A stretch of 64,000 nt of DNA from Corynebacterium xerosis NBRC 16721 = ATCC 373 (GCF_001552415.1 NZ_BCRD01000001.1:611225-675224), one strand, 5' to 3'. Shown: positions 21,347 through 30,216, counted from the first letter of the stretch. The notes: generated from the letters alone by a model not told the origin. Numbers and translations: made by a program.

Positions 21347-24123
21347 GACGGATCGGCCTCGATGCCGGTGATGATCCCGTAGTCCACGTACTTCGCGGTG
21401 TCCATGGGCAGGTAGCGGTCGTTCATGTCGGCGGCCTCGGACGCCTTCGCCGACCTCTTCGCGATCTCGCGCTCGACGCCGTCGGCGGCGACGAGCATGG
21501 CGTTGCCCTCGTCCTTGACGACCCCGGAGAACGCGATCTCGGACAGCGCCTCTTCGACGGAGGTCACGGCCCGCCGCCACAGCGTTTCGGGGGCGACCGA
21601 ACCGGTGGCGGGGGTCAGGCCGCCGAGCGCGGGGTCGAGCGAGTCGAAGCGCGCGTACTTGAGCTCGAAGTAGGCCGTGACGATGCTCTCCAGCGGAAGC
21701 TCATCGGCGACCGACCACGCGTAGGTGGCCAGCTGCAGGGAGCGGCCGGATTCGATGAGGTCGCCGTACTTGCGTCGGCTGACCGAGTACTTCATGTCGA
21801 TGACCACGGTGGTGCCGTCGGCCGTTTCGGCGTCGAGGTCGCGGAAGCCCACCATGGTGACCGGATGCTCGTGGACGTTCGCCGGATCATCCGGGTCGCC
21901 GTCGGGGTCCCGAAGAGCCAGCACGAGTTCCCGCTCGATGGGGGCCTCGGCAGCGGTGACGATCATGCCGCCGCGGCGCAGCGTCCCGAAGAGCTCGGGG
22001 ATGCTCTCGAGGGCCTCCGCCTCCACCTGCTGGCGCAGTCGGGCATTGCCCGGCAGGTTCAGCTCCGAGGCGTAGTGGGGGAGCAATTCGGCGAAGCAGG
22101 TCCGCACCGTCGCGACGTCGGCCCCGTCCAGTCCTTCTTCGACGATCTTCTCGATGATCGCGTGGAGGAAGGTGCCGATCATCCGGTTTCCGGTGGGAAT
22201 GTCGGTCACCCAACCCTGGCGGATCCGCAGCGGGTACGCCAGCAGCCACTCCAGGCGGTGGACCAGGAGCTTCTCCATTTGGGAGTAGGACAGCCGGTCC
22301 GGCAACAGGTGGGTTCCCGGAGGCACCTCACGGCGAGACGCGTTCGCGGCGAGGGCGTCGGCGTCCGGGACGAAAGGCTCCGGGACATCCAGGGGAAGGT
22401 CGGCGCCGCCGAAATTCCAGGTGCCGTCGACGACGAGTTGGCGGGCGGTGAATTCGGATTCGGCCCCGTCGTATCCCGTGCTGCCGTGGGCCGCGAAGGA
22501 CAGGGCGGGGTGCCGGGTCGTCGCCGCACCATCGAGGACGGCCGGGACGACCGCCACGACGTCGCCGGCCCTGCACAGTCCCGCCAGTTCCGCCGTGGAC
22601 GTCAGCCTGGCCAGAATGCCGGGATCGGGTACGTCGACGCCGGCAACGGCGAGCGTGCGCACCTCCTCCGGAGTCCAGATGCGGCGCCGGGTACGGCCGT
22701 CGTCGACGGCGCCCCACCACACGACGGGGCCGGGATTGCGGATCAACGCCGGCGACGGCACGCGGGAGCCCTCGGCGGCCTCGGCCCCCGCCAGGGGAGA
22801 CTGCTGCGCGGAACCGCAGTCTTCGAGGATCCTCTGCAATTCACGCTCGCTTACGGTGGCCTGCCGCCCGAGGACCTCGATCGCCGTGGTCACCGACCTC
22901 CCCGCGACCAACAGCTCCGGAGCCTCGAAGATCGCGCCCATGTTGCGCAGGCGCTTCGCCAGCCAGTCCAGGGGCTCGATGATCGCGGCGGTGTCGCACA
23001 CGCCGTCGACGAACCCGATGCGCGAGGTGCGCAGGTACAAGTCGAGCGCGTCCAGCAGCTCTTCGTGTGTCGCCGCACGGTGAGCGGCGCTCTTCGCGAC
23101 TTCGTCCACGGACTCGTCGGCCCGGGCCGCGATGTCGGCGCGGATGTCCTCCAGCGCCCCGAGCCACGCCGGGCCGCCGACGCCGGGTTGCGCGGCGAGT
23201 GCCCCGAGCAGTCCGCGGCGGATGACGTAGGGGACGACGCCCAGGTCGGTCACCGTGCCGGTGCGGGTATCGGAGGTGGTCAGGCCCATGTCCAGGAACG
23301 CGGCGATGGCGTGGACGTCGATCGGCCCGCAGATGGCGTCCAGGAAGAGCGGCAAGACCTGCGCCGTCGCGCGCTGGTCCGAGGCCTCCAACGCCCCGAG
23401 CCGGGCCATGCCCCGGCGGGACAGCTCCTGATCGAGGACCTCCGTGTGGTGCGTGGCCACCAGGGCGGTGCCGGGCGCGGTCGCCAGGATGCGCGCCGCG
23501 GCCTCGGCCGCCTCCCATTCGGTGGCGGCGGTGATCACCCGCAATCTCTCGACCGAGGCGGGCGCACCTTCCTCGCCGATGGACACGCCGAGCGCCTCGA
23601 CGTCGTCGATGATCCCCGGCCACGGGGCCGGCAGCTCCGCGCGCGACCCCAAGATGGTCAACCGGTCGATGCCCAGCGGCCACACGACTCCGTCGACGAC
23701 GAGTTCGCGCAGCATCGCCGCGACGCCCCGCAGATCATCGGCGGCTCCGGGAGCGTCGAAAAGCTCTTCGGCCTCCGCGAGATCGGCCAAGCGGGGAGAG
23801 GCTCCCGCCACCGGGGAACCGTCCCACCCTGCGGTGACGAGCTCGTCGCGCCACGACAGCATCTTCTTCGCCACCGCCCACGCGTCGAGCTGGAAGGAAT
23901 CGCCGCACCACTGCCGCGACGTCCGCGCCAGCGCATCACGGTACGCGCCGATGCGCAGGGGGCGCTCGAGCATCACCCCGCCGATGCCCAGGCGCGTGCC
24001 CAGAATCCCCGCCAGCCCGGCTGGCCCGACCGCCGCGTGCCCGAGCGTCGCCCGCGATTCGCCCTCGCGACAGGGCCTTTCCCACGCGGCCCCGTCCAGG
24101 CCCCAACCGAAAGTGATCTCCAT
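21343..24123 (-). CDS. AddB-like PD-(D/E)XK nuclease, partner of the AddA-like helicase
   Basis: 926 residues. No Walker A is visible in the N-terminal region, as expected for an inactivated motor subunit. The C-terminal third carries the PD-(D/E)XK exonuclease: LSYSQMEKLLVHRLEWLLAY near 600, GTFLHAIIEKIV, then VTMVGFRDLD, TTVVIDMKYS and the LQLATYAWS motif. I see no cysteine cluster around the nuclease that would match the iron-sulfur staple of classical AddB, so the fold is AddB-like rather than proven AddB. Start ATG 24123 is chosen because TAGCAT lies 7 nt upstream (24131-24136); an in-frame ATG at 24132 overlaps that -10. Confidence 0.72.
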   Translation of the reverse strand: MEITFGWGLDGAAWERPCREGESRATLGHAAVGPAGLAGILGTRLGIGGVMLERPLRIGAYRDALARTSRQWCGDSFQLDAWAVAKKMLSWRDELVTAGWDGSPVAGASPRLADLAEAEELFDAPGAADDLRGVAAMLRELVVDGVVWPLGIDRLTILGSRAELPAPWPGIIDDVEALGVSIGEEGAPASVERLRVITAATEWEAAEAAARILATAPGTALVATHHTEVLDQELSRRGMARLGALEASDQRATAQVLPLFLDAICGPIDVHAIAAFLDMGLTTSDTRTGTVTDLGVVPYVIRRGLLGALAAQPGVGGPAWLGALEDIRADIAARADESVDEVAKSAAHRAATHEELLDALDLYLRTSRIGFVDGVCDTAAIIEPLDWLAKRLRNMGAIFEAPELLVAGRSVTTAIEVLGRQATVSERELQRILEDCGSAQQSPLAGAEAAEGSRVPSPALIRNPGPVVWWGAVDDGRTRRRIWTPEEVRTLAVAGVDVPDPGILARLTSTAELAGLCRAGDVVAVVPAVLDGAATTRHPALSFAAHGSTGYDGAESEFTARQLVVDGTWNFGGADLPLDVPEPFVPDADALAANASRREVPPGTHLLPDRLSYSQMEKLLVHRLEWLLAYPLRIRQGWVTDIPTGNRMIGTFLHAIIEKIVEEGLDGADVATVRTCFAELLPHYASELNLPGNARLRQQVEAEALESIPELFGTLRRGGMIVTAAEAPIERELVLALRDPDGDPDDPANVHEHPVTMVGFRDLDAETADGTTVVIDMKYSVSRRKYGDLIESGRSLQLATYAWSVADELPLESIVTAYFELKYARFDSLDPALGGLTPATGSVAPETLWRRAVTSVEEALSEIAFSGVVKDEGNAMLVAADGVEREIAKRSAKASEAADMNDRYLPMDTAKYVDYGIITGIEADPS

Positions 24124-24130
24124 GGGCCCC

Positions 24131-24136
24131 ATGCTA
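24131..24136 (-). promoter_or_regulatory. Leaderless -10 (TAGCAT) of the helicase-nuclease operon
   Basis: TAGCAT on the minus strand is followed by 7 nt and ATG 24123. This decides the start against the upstream ATG at 24132. Confidence 0.55.
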
Positions 24137-24246
24137 GGAAAGCTCCCGGATCACCGCCCGGCGGCATTCGAACACGGGTGCCCCGCCATCGCATTCCGCC
24201 GGTTCGCCCCGCTCGTCTTCGGGGCACCGGCGACATGTTCCGCGGG

Positions 24247-25128
24247 CTATTCCGCCAGCCGCGCCACGAAGATCGCCGTCCCCGGGATCACGGCCCCGCG
24301 CAGCGGCGACCATTGGCCCCACGTCACGTCGAGGTCCTCGGGCCATTCGGGTTCGATGAGGTCCTCGAGGACGAAGCCCGCCCCGACCAGGTCCCGGACC
24401 CGGTCGCCCATGGTGCGGTGGTGCTCCACGTAGATCGCGGTGCCGTCGGCGTCGCGCTCCACGTACGGCGACCGGTGGAAATAGGGGATGCCCGCCTTCA
24501 ATCCGGCGGGCCCGGGGTCGTCGGGGAAGCACCAGCGCATCGGGTGAGTCACCGAAAACACGAAGCGCCCGCCGGGCCGCAGCACGCGGGCGACGCCGCG
24601 CATCAGCCCGGCCGAATCCGCCACGAAGGGGATGGCCCCGAACACGGAGAACGCGATGTCGAAGGAAGCGTCCCCGAACGGCATCGCCGCGGCGTCGGCC
24701 TGCACCAGATTCACGCCAGCCAATTCCCGGGGGCCACCCCCGCTTGACGACGGCCCGCGCCCAGCGCGTCCGCCGGCGTCGTCGGATGCCGCCGCGGTCA
24801 CCCCGTGGGCGAGCATGCCCATCGACACGTCGAAGGCGGTCAAGGACTTCGGCGGGCGGTGGGCCGCCAGCCAGCGAGAGCACGGCGCGGAACCGCAGCC
24901 GATCTCGAGGACGTCGGAACTCGCGAGCACGTCGGCGTCGCCAAGCAGATGGGCGTGCTCTTCGCGCAGCATCTCGGGGCACCAGACGAAATCGCCCTCC
25001 GGCCGTCCTTCACCGAGGTAGAGCGGGTGCTCGCGGTGGTAGTCGATGGCGTCCGAATCCCACCAGGAGCGGTTCGCCCTGGCGGATTCGTCGTCGCCGA
25101 CCGGGGCGTAACCGAAGAATTGGGACAT
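24247..25128 (-). CDS. Class I SAM-dependent methyltransferase
   Basis: 293 residues. Motif I is VLEIGCGSAPCSRWLA near 73, the acidic post-I strand is LTAFDVSMGML, and later strands read VQADAAAMPF and FDIAFSVFGAIPF, then VLRPGGRFVFSVTHP. The substrate is unknown. Between the second strand and VQADAA is a Gly/Ser-rich insertion of about 25 residues, which contains a perfect 16-bp dispersed motif (24742-24757). The start ATG 25128 has a TAGACT -10 6 nt upstream. In actinobacteria a methyltransferase often sits between polA and rpsA; here the helicase pair lies in between as well. Confidence 0.85.
   Translation of the reverse strand: MSQFFGYAPVGDDESARANRSWWDSDAIDYHREHPLYLGEGRPEGDFVWCPEMLREEHAHLLGDADVLASSDVLEIGCGSAPCSRWLAAHRPPKSLTAFDVSMGMLAHGVTAAASDDAGGRAGRGPSSSGGGPRELAGVNLVQADAAAMPFGDASFDIAFSVFGAIPFVADSAGLMRGVARVLRPGGRFVFSVTHPMRWCFPDDPGPAGLKAGIPYFHRSPYVERDADGTAIYVEHHRTMGDRVRDLVGAGFVLEDLIEPEWPEDLDVTWGQWSPLRGAVIPGTAIFVARLAE
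24742..24757 (+). repeat. Dispersed 16-bp motif, exact copy GCTTGACGACGGCCCG
   Basis: Identical to the copy at 2462-2477. It lies antisense in a low-complexity insertion of the methyltransferase, encoding part of GRGPSSSGG. Confidence 0.75.
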
Positions 25129-25188
25129 GGGGCGAGTCTAGGACGCGCCGGAACCCTTCCGTCACACCCGTCTCACCTGCGGCGGGAC

Positions 25189-25217
25189 TTGATTCGGTGC
25201 AGGTGGGCGCGTATCGT
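25189..25217 (+). promoter_or_regulatory. rpsA promoter, TTGATT-17-TATCGT
   Basis: A -35 at 25189-25194 and a -10 at 25212-25217 with 17-bp spacing imply an rpsA leader of roughly 125 nt, in contrast to the leaderless genes around it. Confidence 0.5.
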
Positions 25218-25350
25218 GTTCGCGGTATGCGTGCGCAACCGGCGCCCGCCTGCCGATCCGACGACCCCACCCCGTCCATCAGGGCGGATGCGGGTGTACC
25301 GGACCGACCCTGTCCAACTCGATTCCTATCCGCTTCGGAGCAACTTACAT

Positions 25351-26811
25351 ATGCCCACCTCCAACACCCCTCAGGTCGCCGTCAACGACATCGGCACCGC
25401 TGAGGATTTCCTCGCCGCCATCGACTCCACGATCAAGTACTTCAACGATGGCGACATCGTCGAAGGCACCGTGGTCAAGGTCGATCGCGATGAGGTCCTG
25501 CTCGACATCGGCTACAAGACGGAGGGCGTCATCCCCTCCCGCGAGCTGTCCATCAAGCACGATGTCGACCCCGACGAGGTGGTCGAGGTCGGTGACGAGA
25601 TCGACGCCCTGGTCCTCACCAAGGAGGACAAGGAAGGCCGCCTGATCCTGTCCAAGAAGCGTGCGCAGTACGAGCGCGCCTGGGGCACCATCGAGGATCT
25701 CAAGGAGAAGGACGAGCCGGTCACCGGTACCGTCATCGAGGTCGTCAAGGGCGGCCTGATCCTGGACATCGGCCTGCGCGGCTTCCTGCCGGCGTCGCTG
25801 GTCGAGATGCGCCGCGTCCGCGACCTGCAGCCGTACATCGGCCAGGAGCTCGAGGCGAAGATCATCGAGCTGGACAAGAACCGCAACAACGTGGTCCTGT
25901 CCCGCCGTGCGTGGCTCGAGCAGACCCAGTCCGAGGTCCGCTCCGAGTTCCTGCACCAGCTGCAGAAGGGCCAGGTCCGCAAGGGCGTCGTGTCCTCCAT
26001 CGTCAACTTCGGCGCGTTCGTCGATCTCGGCGGCGTCGACGGCCTGGTGCACGTTTCCGAGCTGTCCTGGAAGCACATCGATCACCCGTCCGAGGTCGTC
26101 CAGGTCGGCGACGAGGTCACCGTCGAGGTTCTCGAGGTCGATCTCAACCGCGAGCGCGTCTCCCTGTCGCTGAAGGCGACCCAGGAGGACCCGTGGCGCG
26201 TGTTCGCCCGCACCCACGCCATCGGCCAGATCGTCCCGGGCAAGGTCACCAAGCTGGTGCCGTTCGGCGCGTTCGTCCGCGTCGAGGAGGGCATCGAGGG
26301 CCTGGTCCACATCTCCGAGCTTGCCGAGCGCCACGTGGATGTCCCGGACCAGATCGTCACCGTCGGCGAGGAGGCCATGGTCAAGGTCATCGACATCGAC
26401 CTGGACCGCCGCCGCATCTCCCTGTCGCTGAAGCAGGCCGACGAGGACTTCACCGAGGAGTTCGACCCGACCAAGTACGGCATGGGCGATTCCTACGATG
26501 AGCAGGGCAACTACATCTTCCCGGAGGGCTTCGACGCGGAGACCAACGAGTGGATGGAGGGCTTCGAGACCCAGCGCGCCGAGTGGGAGGCCCGTTACGC
26601 CGAGGCGGAGCGCCACCACGGCATGCACGCCGCGCAGATCGAGCGTCACCGCGCGCAGGCCGCCGAGGCCGCCGCGACCCCGTCGAACTACTCGTCCGAG
26701 ACCACGGAGGACGCCCCGGCGGCGGCCACCGAGGCTCCGGCCGAGTCCGGCGGCACCCTCGCCTCCGACGAGCAGCTGGCCGCCCTGCGCGCCCGCCTGT
26801 CCGGCAACTGA
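25351..26811 (+). CDS. rpsA: 30S ribosomal protein S1
   Basis: 486 residues with four S1 OB-fold repeats, at about 35-105, 120-190, 205-275 and 290-360. Each contains the VDGLVHVSEL- or GFLPASL-type strand and ends in a LSLK/LSKK/LSRR motif. The last 120 residues are an Ala/Glu-rich extension without an S1 repeat. S1 helps mRNA bind the ribosome; in a genome with many leaderless mRNAs its target set may be restricted. The start ATG 25351 has GGAG 11 nt upstream. Confidence 0.96.
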   Translation: MPTSNTPQVAVNDIGTAEDFLAAIDSTIKYFNDGDIVEGTVVKVDRDEVLLDIGYKTEGVIPSRELSIKHDVDPDEVVEVGDEIDALVLTKEDKEGRLILSKKRAQYERAWGTIEDLKEKDEPVTGTVIEVVKGGLILDIGLRGFLPASLVEMRRVRDLQPYIGQELEAKIIELDKNRNNVVLSRRAWLEQTQSEVRSEFLHQLQKGQVRKGVVSSIVNFGAFVDLGGVDGLVHVSELSWKHIDHPSEVVQVGDEVTVEVLEVDLNRERVSLSLKATQEDPWRVFARTHAIGQIVPGKVTKLVPFGAFVRVEEGIEGLVHISELAERHVDVPDQIVTVGEEAMVKVIDIDLDRRRISLSLKQADEDFTEEFDPTKYGMGDSYDEQGNYIFPEGFDAETNEWMEGFETQRAEWEARYAEAERHHGMHAAQIERHRAQAAEAAATPSNYSSETTEDAPAAATEAPAESGGTLASDEQLAALRARLSGN

Positions 26812-26857
26812 GTCGAGTAGGTACGGCCGCCCGGGGTTGATCTCCGCCGGCTGAACC

Positions 26858-26905
26858 GGGCCCCGGCCCCGCATCTTCCACGGAAGGTGCGGGGCCGGGG
26901 CCTTT
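26858..26905 (+). terminator. Strong GC-rich hairpin terminator after rpsA
   Basis: Two arms of about 21 bp (26859-26879 and 26882-26902) pair almost perfectly around a tiny loop and are followed by CTTTCG. It separates rpsA from coaE. Confidence 0.85.
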
Positions 26906-27055
26906 CGCATGCCGAGGGCCTTTTACGTGCGCGGGGCCCTTCGCGCGCCCGGGGGTAACCGGAATTCACTCCAGTCTGGTCAAATCCGTTGCTTCGCAGG
27001 GGTTTTGGGGTGTCGGGGGGGATCGGCGTCCGCCCGGTGGCCTATTGTGACGCAC

Positions 27056-27922
27056 ATGTTGAAAGTTGGATTGACCGGAGGAATGGGCAGCGGCAAGTCG
27101 TCGGTGGCCCGGCGGCTGCGCGAGCTCGGGTGCGTGATCATCGACGCCGATGCCATTGCGCGCGAGATCGTCGAACCCGGTCAGCCCGCGTTGGAGGAGT
27201 TGGCCCAGGAATTCGGGCCGGACATCCTCGACGCCGACGGACGCCTGCTGCGCGCGCGTCTGGCGCATCGGGCCTTCGCGTCGCAGGAAGCGACGGCGAA
27301 GCTCAACGCGATCACGCATCCCCGCATCAAGGAGCGCACGGCGGAGCTATTCGACGCCGCCGGGGCCAAGGACATCGTCGTCCACGACATGCCGTTGCTG
27401 GTCGAGAATGGTCTGGCGCCCGATCATCACATCGTGCTGGTCGTGGATGCGCCGGTGGAGCTTCGGGTCAGCCGTCTGGTGGAAAACCGCGGCGTCGACG
27501 AGGCGGATGCCCGCCGCCGCATCGCGGCCCAGATCCCGGATGCCGAGCGGTTGGCCGCCGCCGACGTGGTCATCGACAATTCCGGCACCGAGCGGGCCCT
27601 GCACACCCAGGTCGATCGGGTGTGGCGCACGCGCCTGGTGCCGATGGCGGGCGTCGCCGGTTTGGCGGAACCGCAGCCGGTGCGGCCGTCGGGCCGCATC
27701 GAGCGCGAGATCGCCCGCGTGACCCGGCAGTTCGGCGTTGGCGTGGTCGGTTCGGTGCTCAGCGGAAAGCGGCTGGTGCTCACCATCGACGGGGATCCGG
27801 ACATCGAGGGGGCGCCGTGGCGGCGCGTCGGCAGGCACGTCGAGAGCCTCGATCCTGGCAATCCGGTGACGCTGGTGCGCCAGAAGACCCCGGATCAGGA
27901 TGCGCGGGTCGCCGGCGCCTGA
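27056..27922 (+). CDS. coaE: Dephospho-CoA kinase with C-terminal extension
   Basis: 288 residues; CoaE alone is about 200. It phosphorylates dephospho-CoA in the last step of CoA synthesis. The P-loop GLTGGMGSGKSSVARRL is near residue 6, with DADAIAREIV after it and DMPLLVENGL near 110. The last 85 residues (after WRTRLVPMAG) are not the kinase, and I do not recognise the GrpB domain found fused in mycobacteria. The ATG is 7 nt after a TATTGT -10 (27043-27048), so translation is likely leaderless. Confidence 0.93.
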   Translation: MLKVGLTGGMGSGKSSVARRLRELGCVIIDADAIAREIVEPGQPALEELAQEFGPDILDADGRLLRARLAHRAFASQEATAKLNAITHPRIKERTAELFDAAGAKDIVVHDMPLLVENGLAPDHHIVLVVDAPVELRVSRLVENRGVDEADARRRIAAQIPDAERLAAADVVIDNSGTERALHTQVDRVWRTRLVPMAGVAGLAEPQPVRPSGRIEREIARVTRQFGVGVVGSVLSGKRLVLTIDGDPDIEGAPWRRVGRHVESLDPGNPVTLVRQKTPDQDARVAGA

Positions 27923-27948
27923 CCCTGTTTCGCTCGGCGGCGGCCGGT

Positions 27949-27964
27949 GCTTTACGACGACGCG
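27949..27964 (+). repeat. Dispersed motif copy over the LysR stop codon, GCTTTACGACGACGCG
   Basis: Core GCTTTACGACG, 26 bp beyond the coaE stop. It contains the stop codon of the convergent LysR gene (TAA on the minus strand) and its last two Ser codons. Confidence 0.55.
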
Positions 27965-28881
27965 ATGCGGATCAGGTCCCGCGCCGCCCGCAGTGGCCCC
28001 GTGCCGCGCCACACGGCGCGGATGTGGCGGCTGAAGTCGAGTTCGTCGCCGACGTCGACGACCGCGAGATCGCCGTGGGCAAGCGCGTCGGCGACGGCGA
28101 GTTCGCTGAGCACGCCGGGTTCCTGGCCCGCCCGGACGGTGGCGGCGACGGCGGCGTTGCTGCCCAGCTCCACCGCCGGCGGCACGGGGTTCCATGGGGC
28201 CAGCGCACGGTCGAGGATGGCGCGGGTGCCGGATCCCCGCTCGCGCAGCACCAACGGGGTGGCGGCCAGCTCGGCGGCGGTGACCCGGTTCTGCTCGCCA
28301 CCCTCGGTCGATCCGCGCGTCGCCCACGGATGATCCGGCGCGACGATGACGACCAGGTGGTCGTCGGCGACGACGGTGCCGTGGAGATTCTTGCGCGACA
28401 GCGGCGTTTCCACGAACCCGATGTCGCAGGCTCCCGAGAGCACCTCGTCGAAGACTCGATCCGAGTTGCGCACCCGCAGCCCGACCTCGGCGCCGGGGTG
28501 GAGGCGCCGGTAGGTCGCCAGCCAGCCGGGCATGAGGTGTTCGGCGACGGTCAGGCTCGCGGAGACCCGTAGTGGTGCGGTGCCGTCCGACGTGAGGACG
28601 TCGACGTCGTGGTGGAAGGCGTCGGCGGCGTCGAAAAGCGGGACCGCGGCGGCCAGGATCGCCCGGCCCATGGGCGTGGGTGCGGACCCGCGCGGGCCGC
28701 GGTCGAGCAGCATGGCGCCGAGTTCGCGTTCGAGGGCGGCCAGCGCCCGGCTGGCGTTGGGCTGGGCCATGCCCATCGCGCGGGCGGCGGCGCCGAGGCC
28801 GCCGAGTTCATCGACGGCGGCCAACAGCCGCAGTGCGGTCAGGTGCAGCGGGCGATCGGGGCGGGGAGCGGGCCGGGTCAT
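27952..28881 (-). CDS. LysR-family transcriptional regulator
   Basis: 309 residues. The N-terminal winged helix-turn-helix covers about 12-72 (LRLLAAVDELGGLGAAARAMG, then QPNASRALAALERELG). The C-terminal part is a periplasmic-binding-protein-like effector domain starting near PLRVSASLTVAEHLMPGW. Start ATG 28881 is chosen from a TACGAT -10 with a 6-nt gap; longer in-frame extensions upstream lack support. It diverges from a YeiH-type transporter gene, and this LysR/YeiH arrangement recurs in bacteria, so the transporter is its probable target. Confidence 0.88.
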   Translation of the reverse strand: MTRPAPRPDRPLHLTALRLLAAVDELGGLGAAARAMGMAQPNASRALAALERELGAMLLDRGPRGSAPTPMGRAILAAAVPLFDAADAFHHDVDVLTSDGTAPLRVSASLTVAEHLMPGWLATYRRLHPGAEVGLRVRNSDRVFDEVLSGACDIGFVETPLSRKNLHGTVVADDHLVVIVAPDHPWATRGSTEGGEQNRVTAAELAATPLVLRERGSGTRAILDRALAPWNPVPPAVELGSNAAVAATVRAGQEPGVLSELAVADALAHGDLAVVDVGDELDFSRHIRAVWRGTGPLRAARDLIRIASS

Positions 28882-28951
28882 ATCAAAATCGTATGCCCTC
28901 AGCCGGAACCGGGCTCTACCGGCCCACCCGCCGGTGCCCGACACTGGATGG

Positions 28952-30166
28952 GTGACCGCCCACATCGACCATGACCGCATCCCCGCCATGCAGGCCAATG
29001 CCGTGCCCGCCCCGGAGTCCGCCCCGTGGGCCGCCCCGGGTCCCGTTGCAGGGCGCGCGGCAGGCTCCCGCGCCTCCATCTGGCCCGGGCTGCTCTTCGC
29101 CGCCGCGGGAGTCGCGGTGGCCTACGCCGTGTCGGCGCCGTTCGACATGGTCGGCCCGATGGTCGCGGCGATCGTGCTGGGCGTCGTCGTCGGCAACGTC
29201 GCCCGCGTCCCGTCGGTGCTCGAGCCGGGGCTGGCCGTCGCGTCGAAGAGGGTGCTGCGCATCGGCATCGTGGTCCTGGGGTTGCGGTTGTCGCTTCACG
29301 ACGTCGCCGGCCTCGGCGCGGGAATGATCCTCACCGTCATTGCGGTGGTCGCCGGCGGCATCGTGACCGGCGTGGCCATCGGCCGCGCACTCGGCATCGG
29401 TCGGAGGCAGCGCCTGCTCATCGCGTGCGGAATCGCCATTTGCGGGGCCGCGGCGGTGGCGGCGGTGGCCGGGGTGCTCGGTGGCCGTGCAGATGGTGGG
29501 AAGGTCTCAGATGGCGAAGACGACGGGGACCGTGGGCGGGACGGGGGGAAGGCCGGTGCGGGGGCCGGTGCGAATGCCGAGGGGGCGGGGGAGCCGGGTC
29601 TGCGCGAATCCGTCGCGGCCGCCATCGCGCTGGTCGTAGTCTTCGGCACCCTCATGATCGCGCTCGTGCCCATGCTCGGGCACGCGCTGGGATTGGCCGA
29701 CATGGAGGTCGGCATGTGGGGCGGGGCGTCGGTGCACGAGGTCGCGCAGGTCGTGGCCATCGGTGGTTCCGTCGGCGGTGCGGCGTTGGGTGCGGCCGTG
29801 GTGATCAAGCTGGGCCGCGTGCTCATGCTCGCGCCCGTCATGGCGGTTCTGGGAGTGGTGGAGCGGCGCCGCATCCGCGCGGCCGGCGGGGGCGGCGACG
29901 TGGATCTGCCGCCGATCATGCCGTTGTTCGTCGCCGGTTTCCTGGCAATGGTCGCCGTGCGGTCGACGGGTGTGGTTCCGCAGGGCGTTCTCGATGCCGC
30001 GGGCGTCGCCGAACAGCTGTTGCTCGGCGCGGCGATGTTCGCGCTGGGCGTCGGCGTGCGGTTTTCCCTGATCCGGAAGGTCGGTGGCGCGCCCGTGGTG
30101 ATGGCTGCGGCGGCGACCGTCGTTGTGGCCGTCATCGGATTGGCGGGGGTGCTGCTGGCGGGATGA
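28952..30166 (+). CDS. YeiH/UPF0324 family membrane protein (putative sulfate exporter family)
   Basis: About 404 residues with roughly ten membrane helices from residue 45 on (ASIWPGLLFAAAGVAVAYAV, MVGPMVAAIVLGVVVGN). The family motif ICGAAAVAAVAGVL is near 165, followed by a hydrophilic Gly/Asp-rich insertion of about 40 residues that most family members probably lack. Then come MWGGASVHEVAQVVA and the C-terminal helices. The substrate is not established, despite the family name. Start GTG 28952 has an imperfect -10 (GACACT) 6 nt upstream; ATG 28988 is the alternative. Confidence 0.82.
   Translation: MTAHIDHDRIPAMQANAVPAPESAPWAAPGPVAGRAAGSRASIWPGLLFAAAGVAVAYAVSAPFDMVGPMVAAIVLGVVVGNVARVPSVLEPGLAVASKRVLRIGIVVLGLRLSLHDVAGLGAGMILTVIAVVAGGIVTGVAIGRALGIGRRQRLLIACGIAICGAAAVAAVAGVLGGRADGGKVSDGEDDGDRGRDGGKAGAGAGANAEGAGEPGLRESVAAAIALVVVFGTLMIALVPMLGHALGLADMEVGMWGGASVHEVAQVVAIGGSVGGAALGAAVVIKLGRVLMLAPVMAVLGVVERRRIRAAGGGGDVDLPPIMPLFVAGFLAMVAVRSTGVVPQGVLDAAGVAEQLLLGAAMFALGVGVRFSLIRKVGGAPVVMAAAATVVVAVIGLAGVLLAG
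29293..29308 (+). repeat. Dispersed motif core in coding sequence, GCTTCACGACGTCGCC
   Basis: It encodes SLHDVA in the YeiH-type protein and may be fortuitous. Confidence 0.3.
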
Positions 30167-30188
30167 TGCCACCAACGCCGCAATCTAG

Positions 30189-30205
30189 TTGAAAATGGTT
30201 CGCAA
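30189..30205 (+). promoter_or_regulatory. Candidate Zur-type operator
   Basis: TTGAAAATGGTTCGCAA is an imperfect palindrome similar to the AT-rich TGAAAAT..TTTTCA boxes of actinobacterial zinc-uptake regulators. It lies 12-28 bp before the lipoprotein start. The assignment is by resemblance only. Confidence 0.4.
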
Positions 30206-30216
30206 TAAATGCTCTA

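Noticed and set aside
18161..24123. Calling the helicase-nuclease pair a known phage-defence system
   Set aside because: No other defence gene, mobile element or toxin is adjacent; the neighbours are housekeeping genes, so only the possibility is noted.
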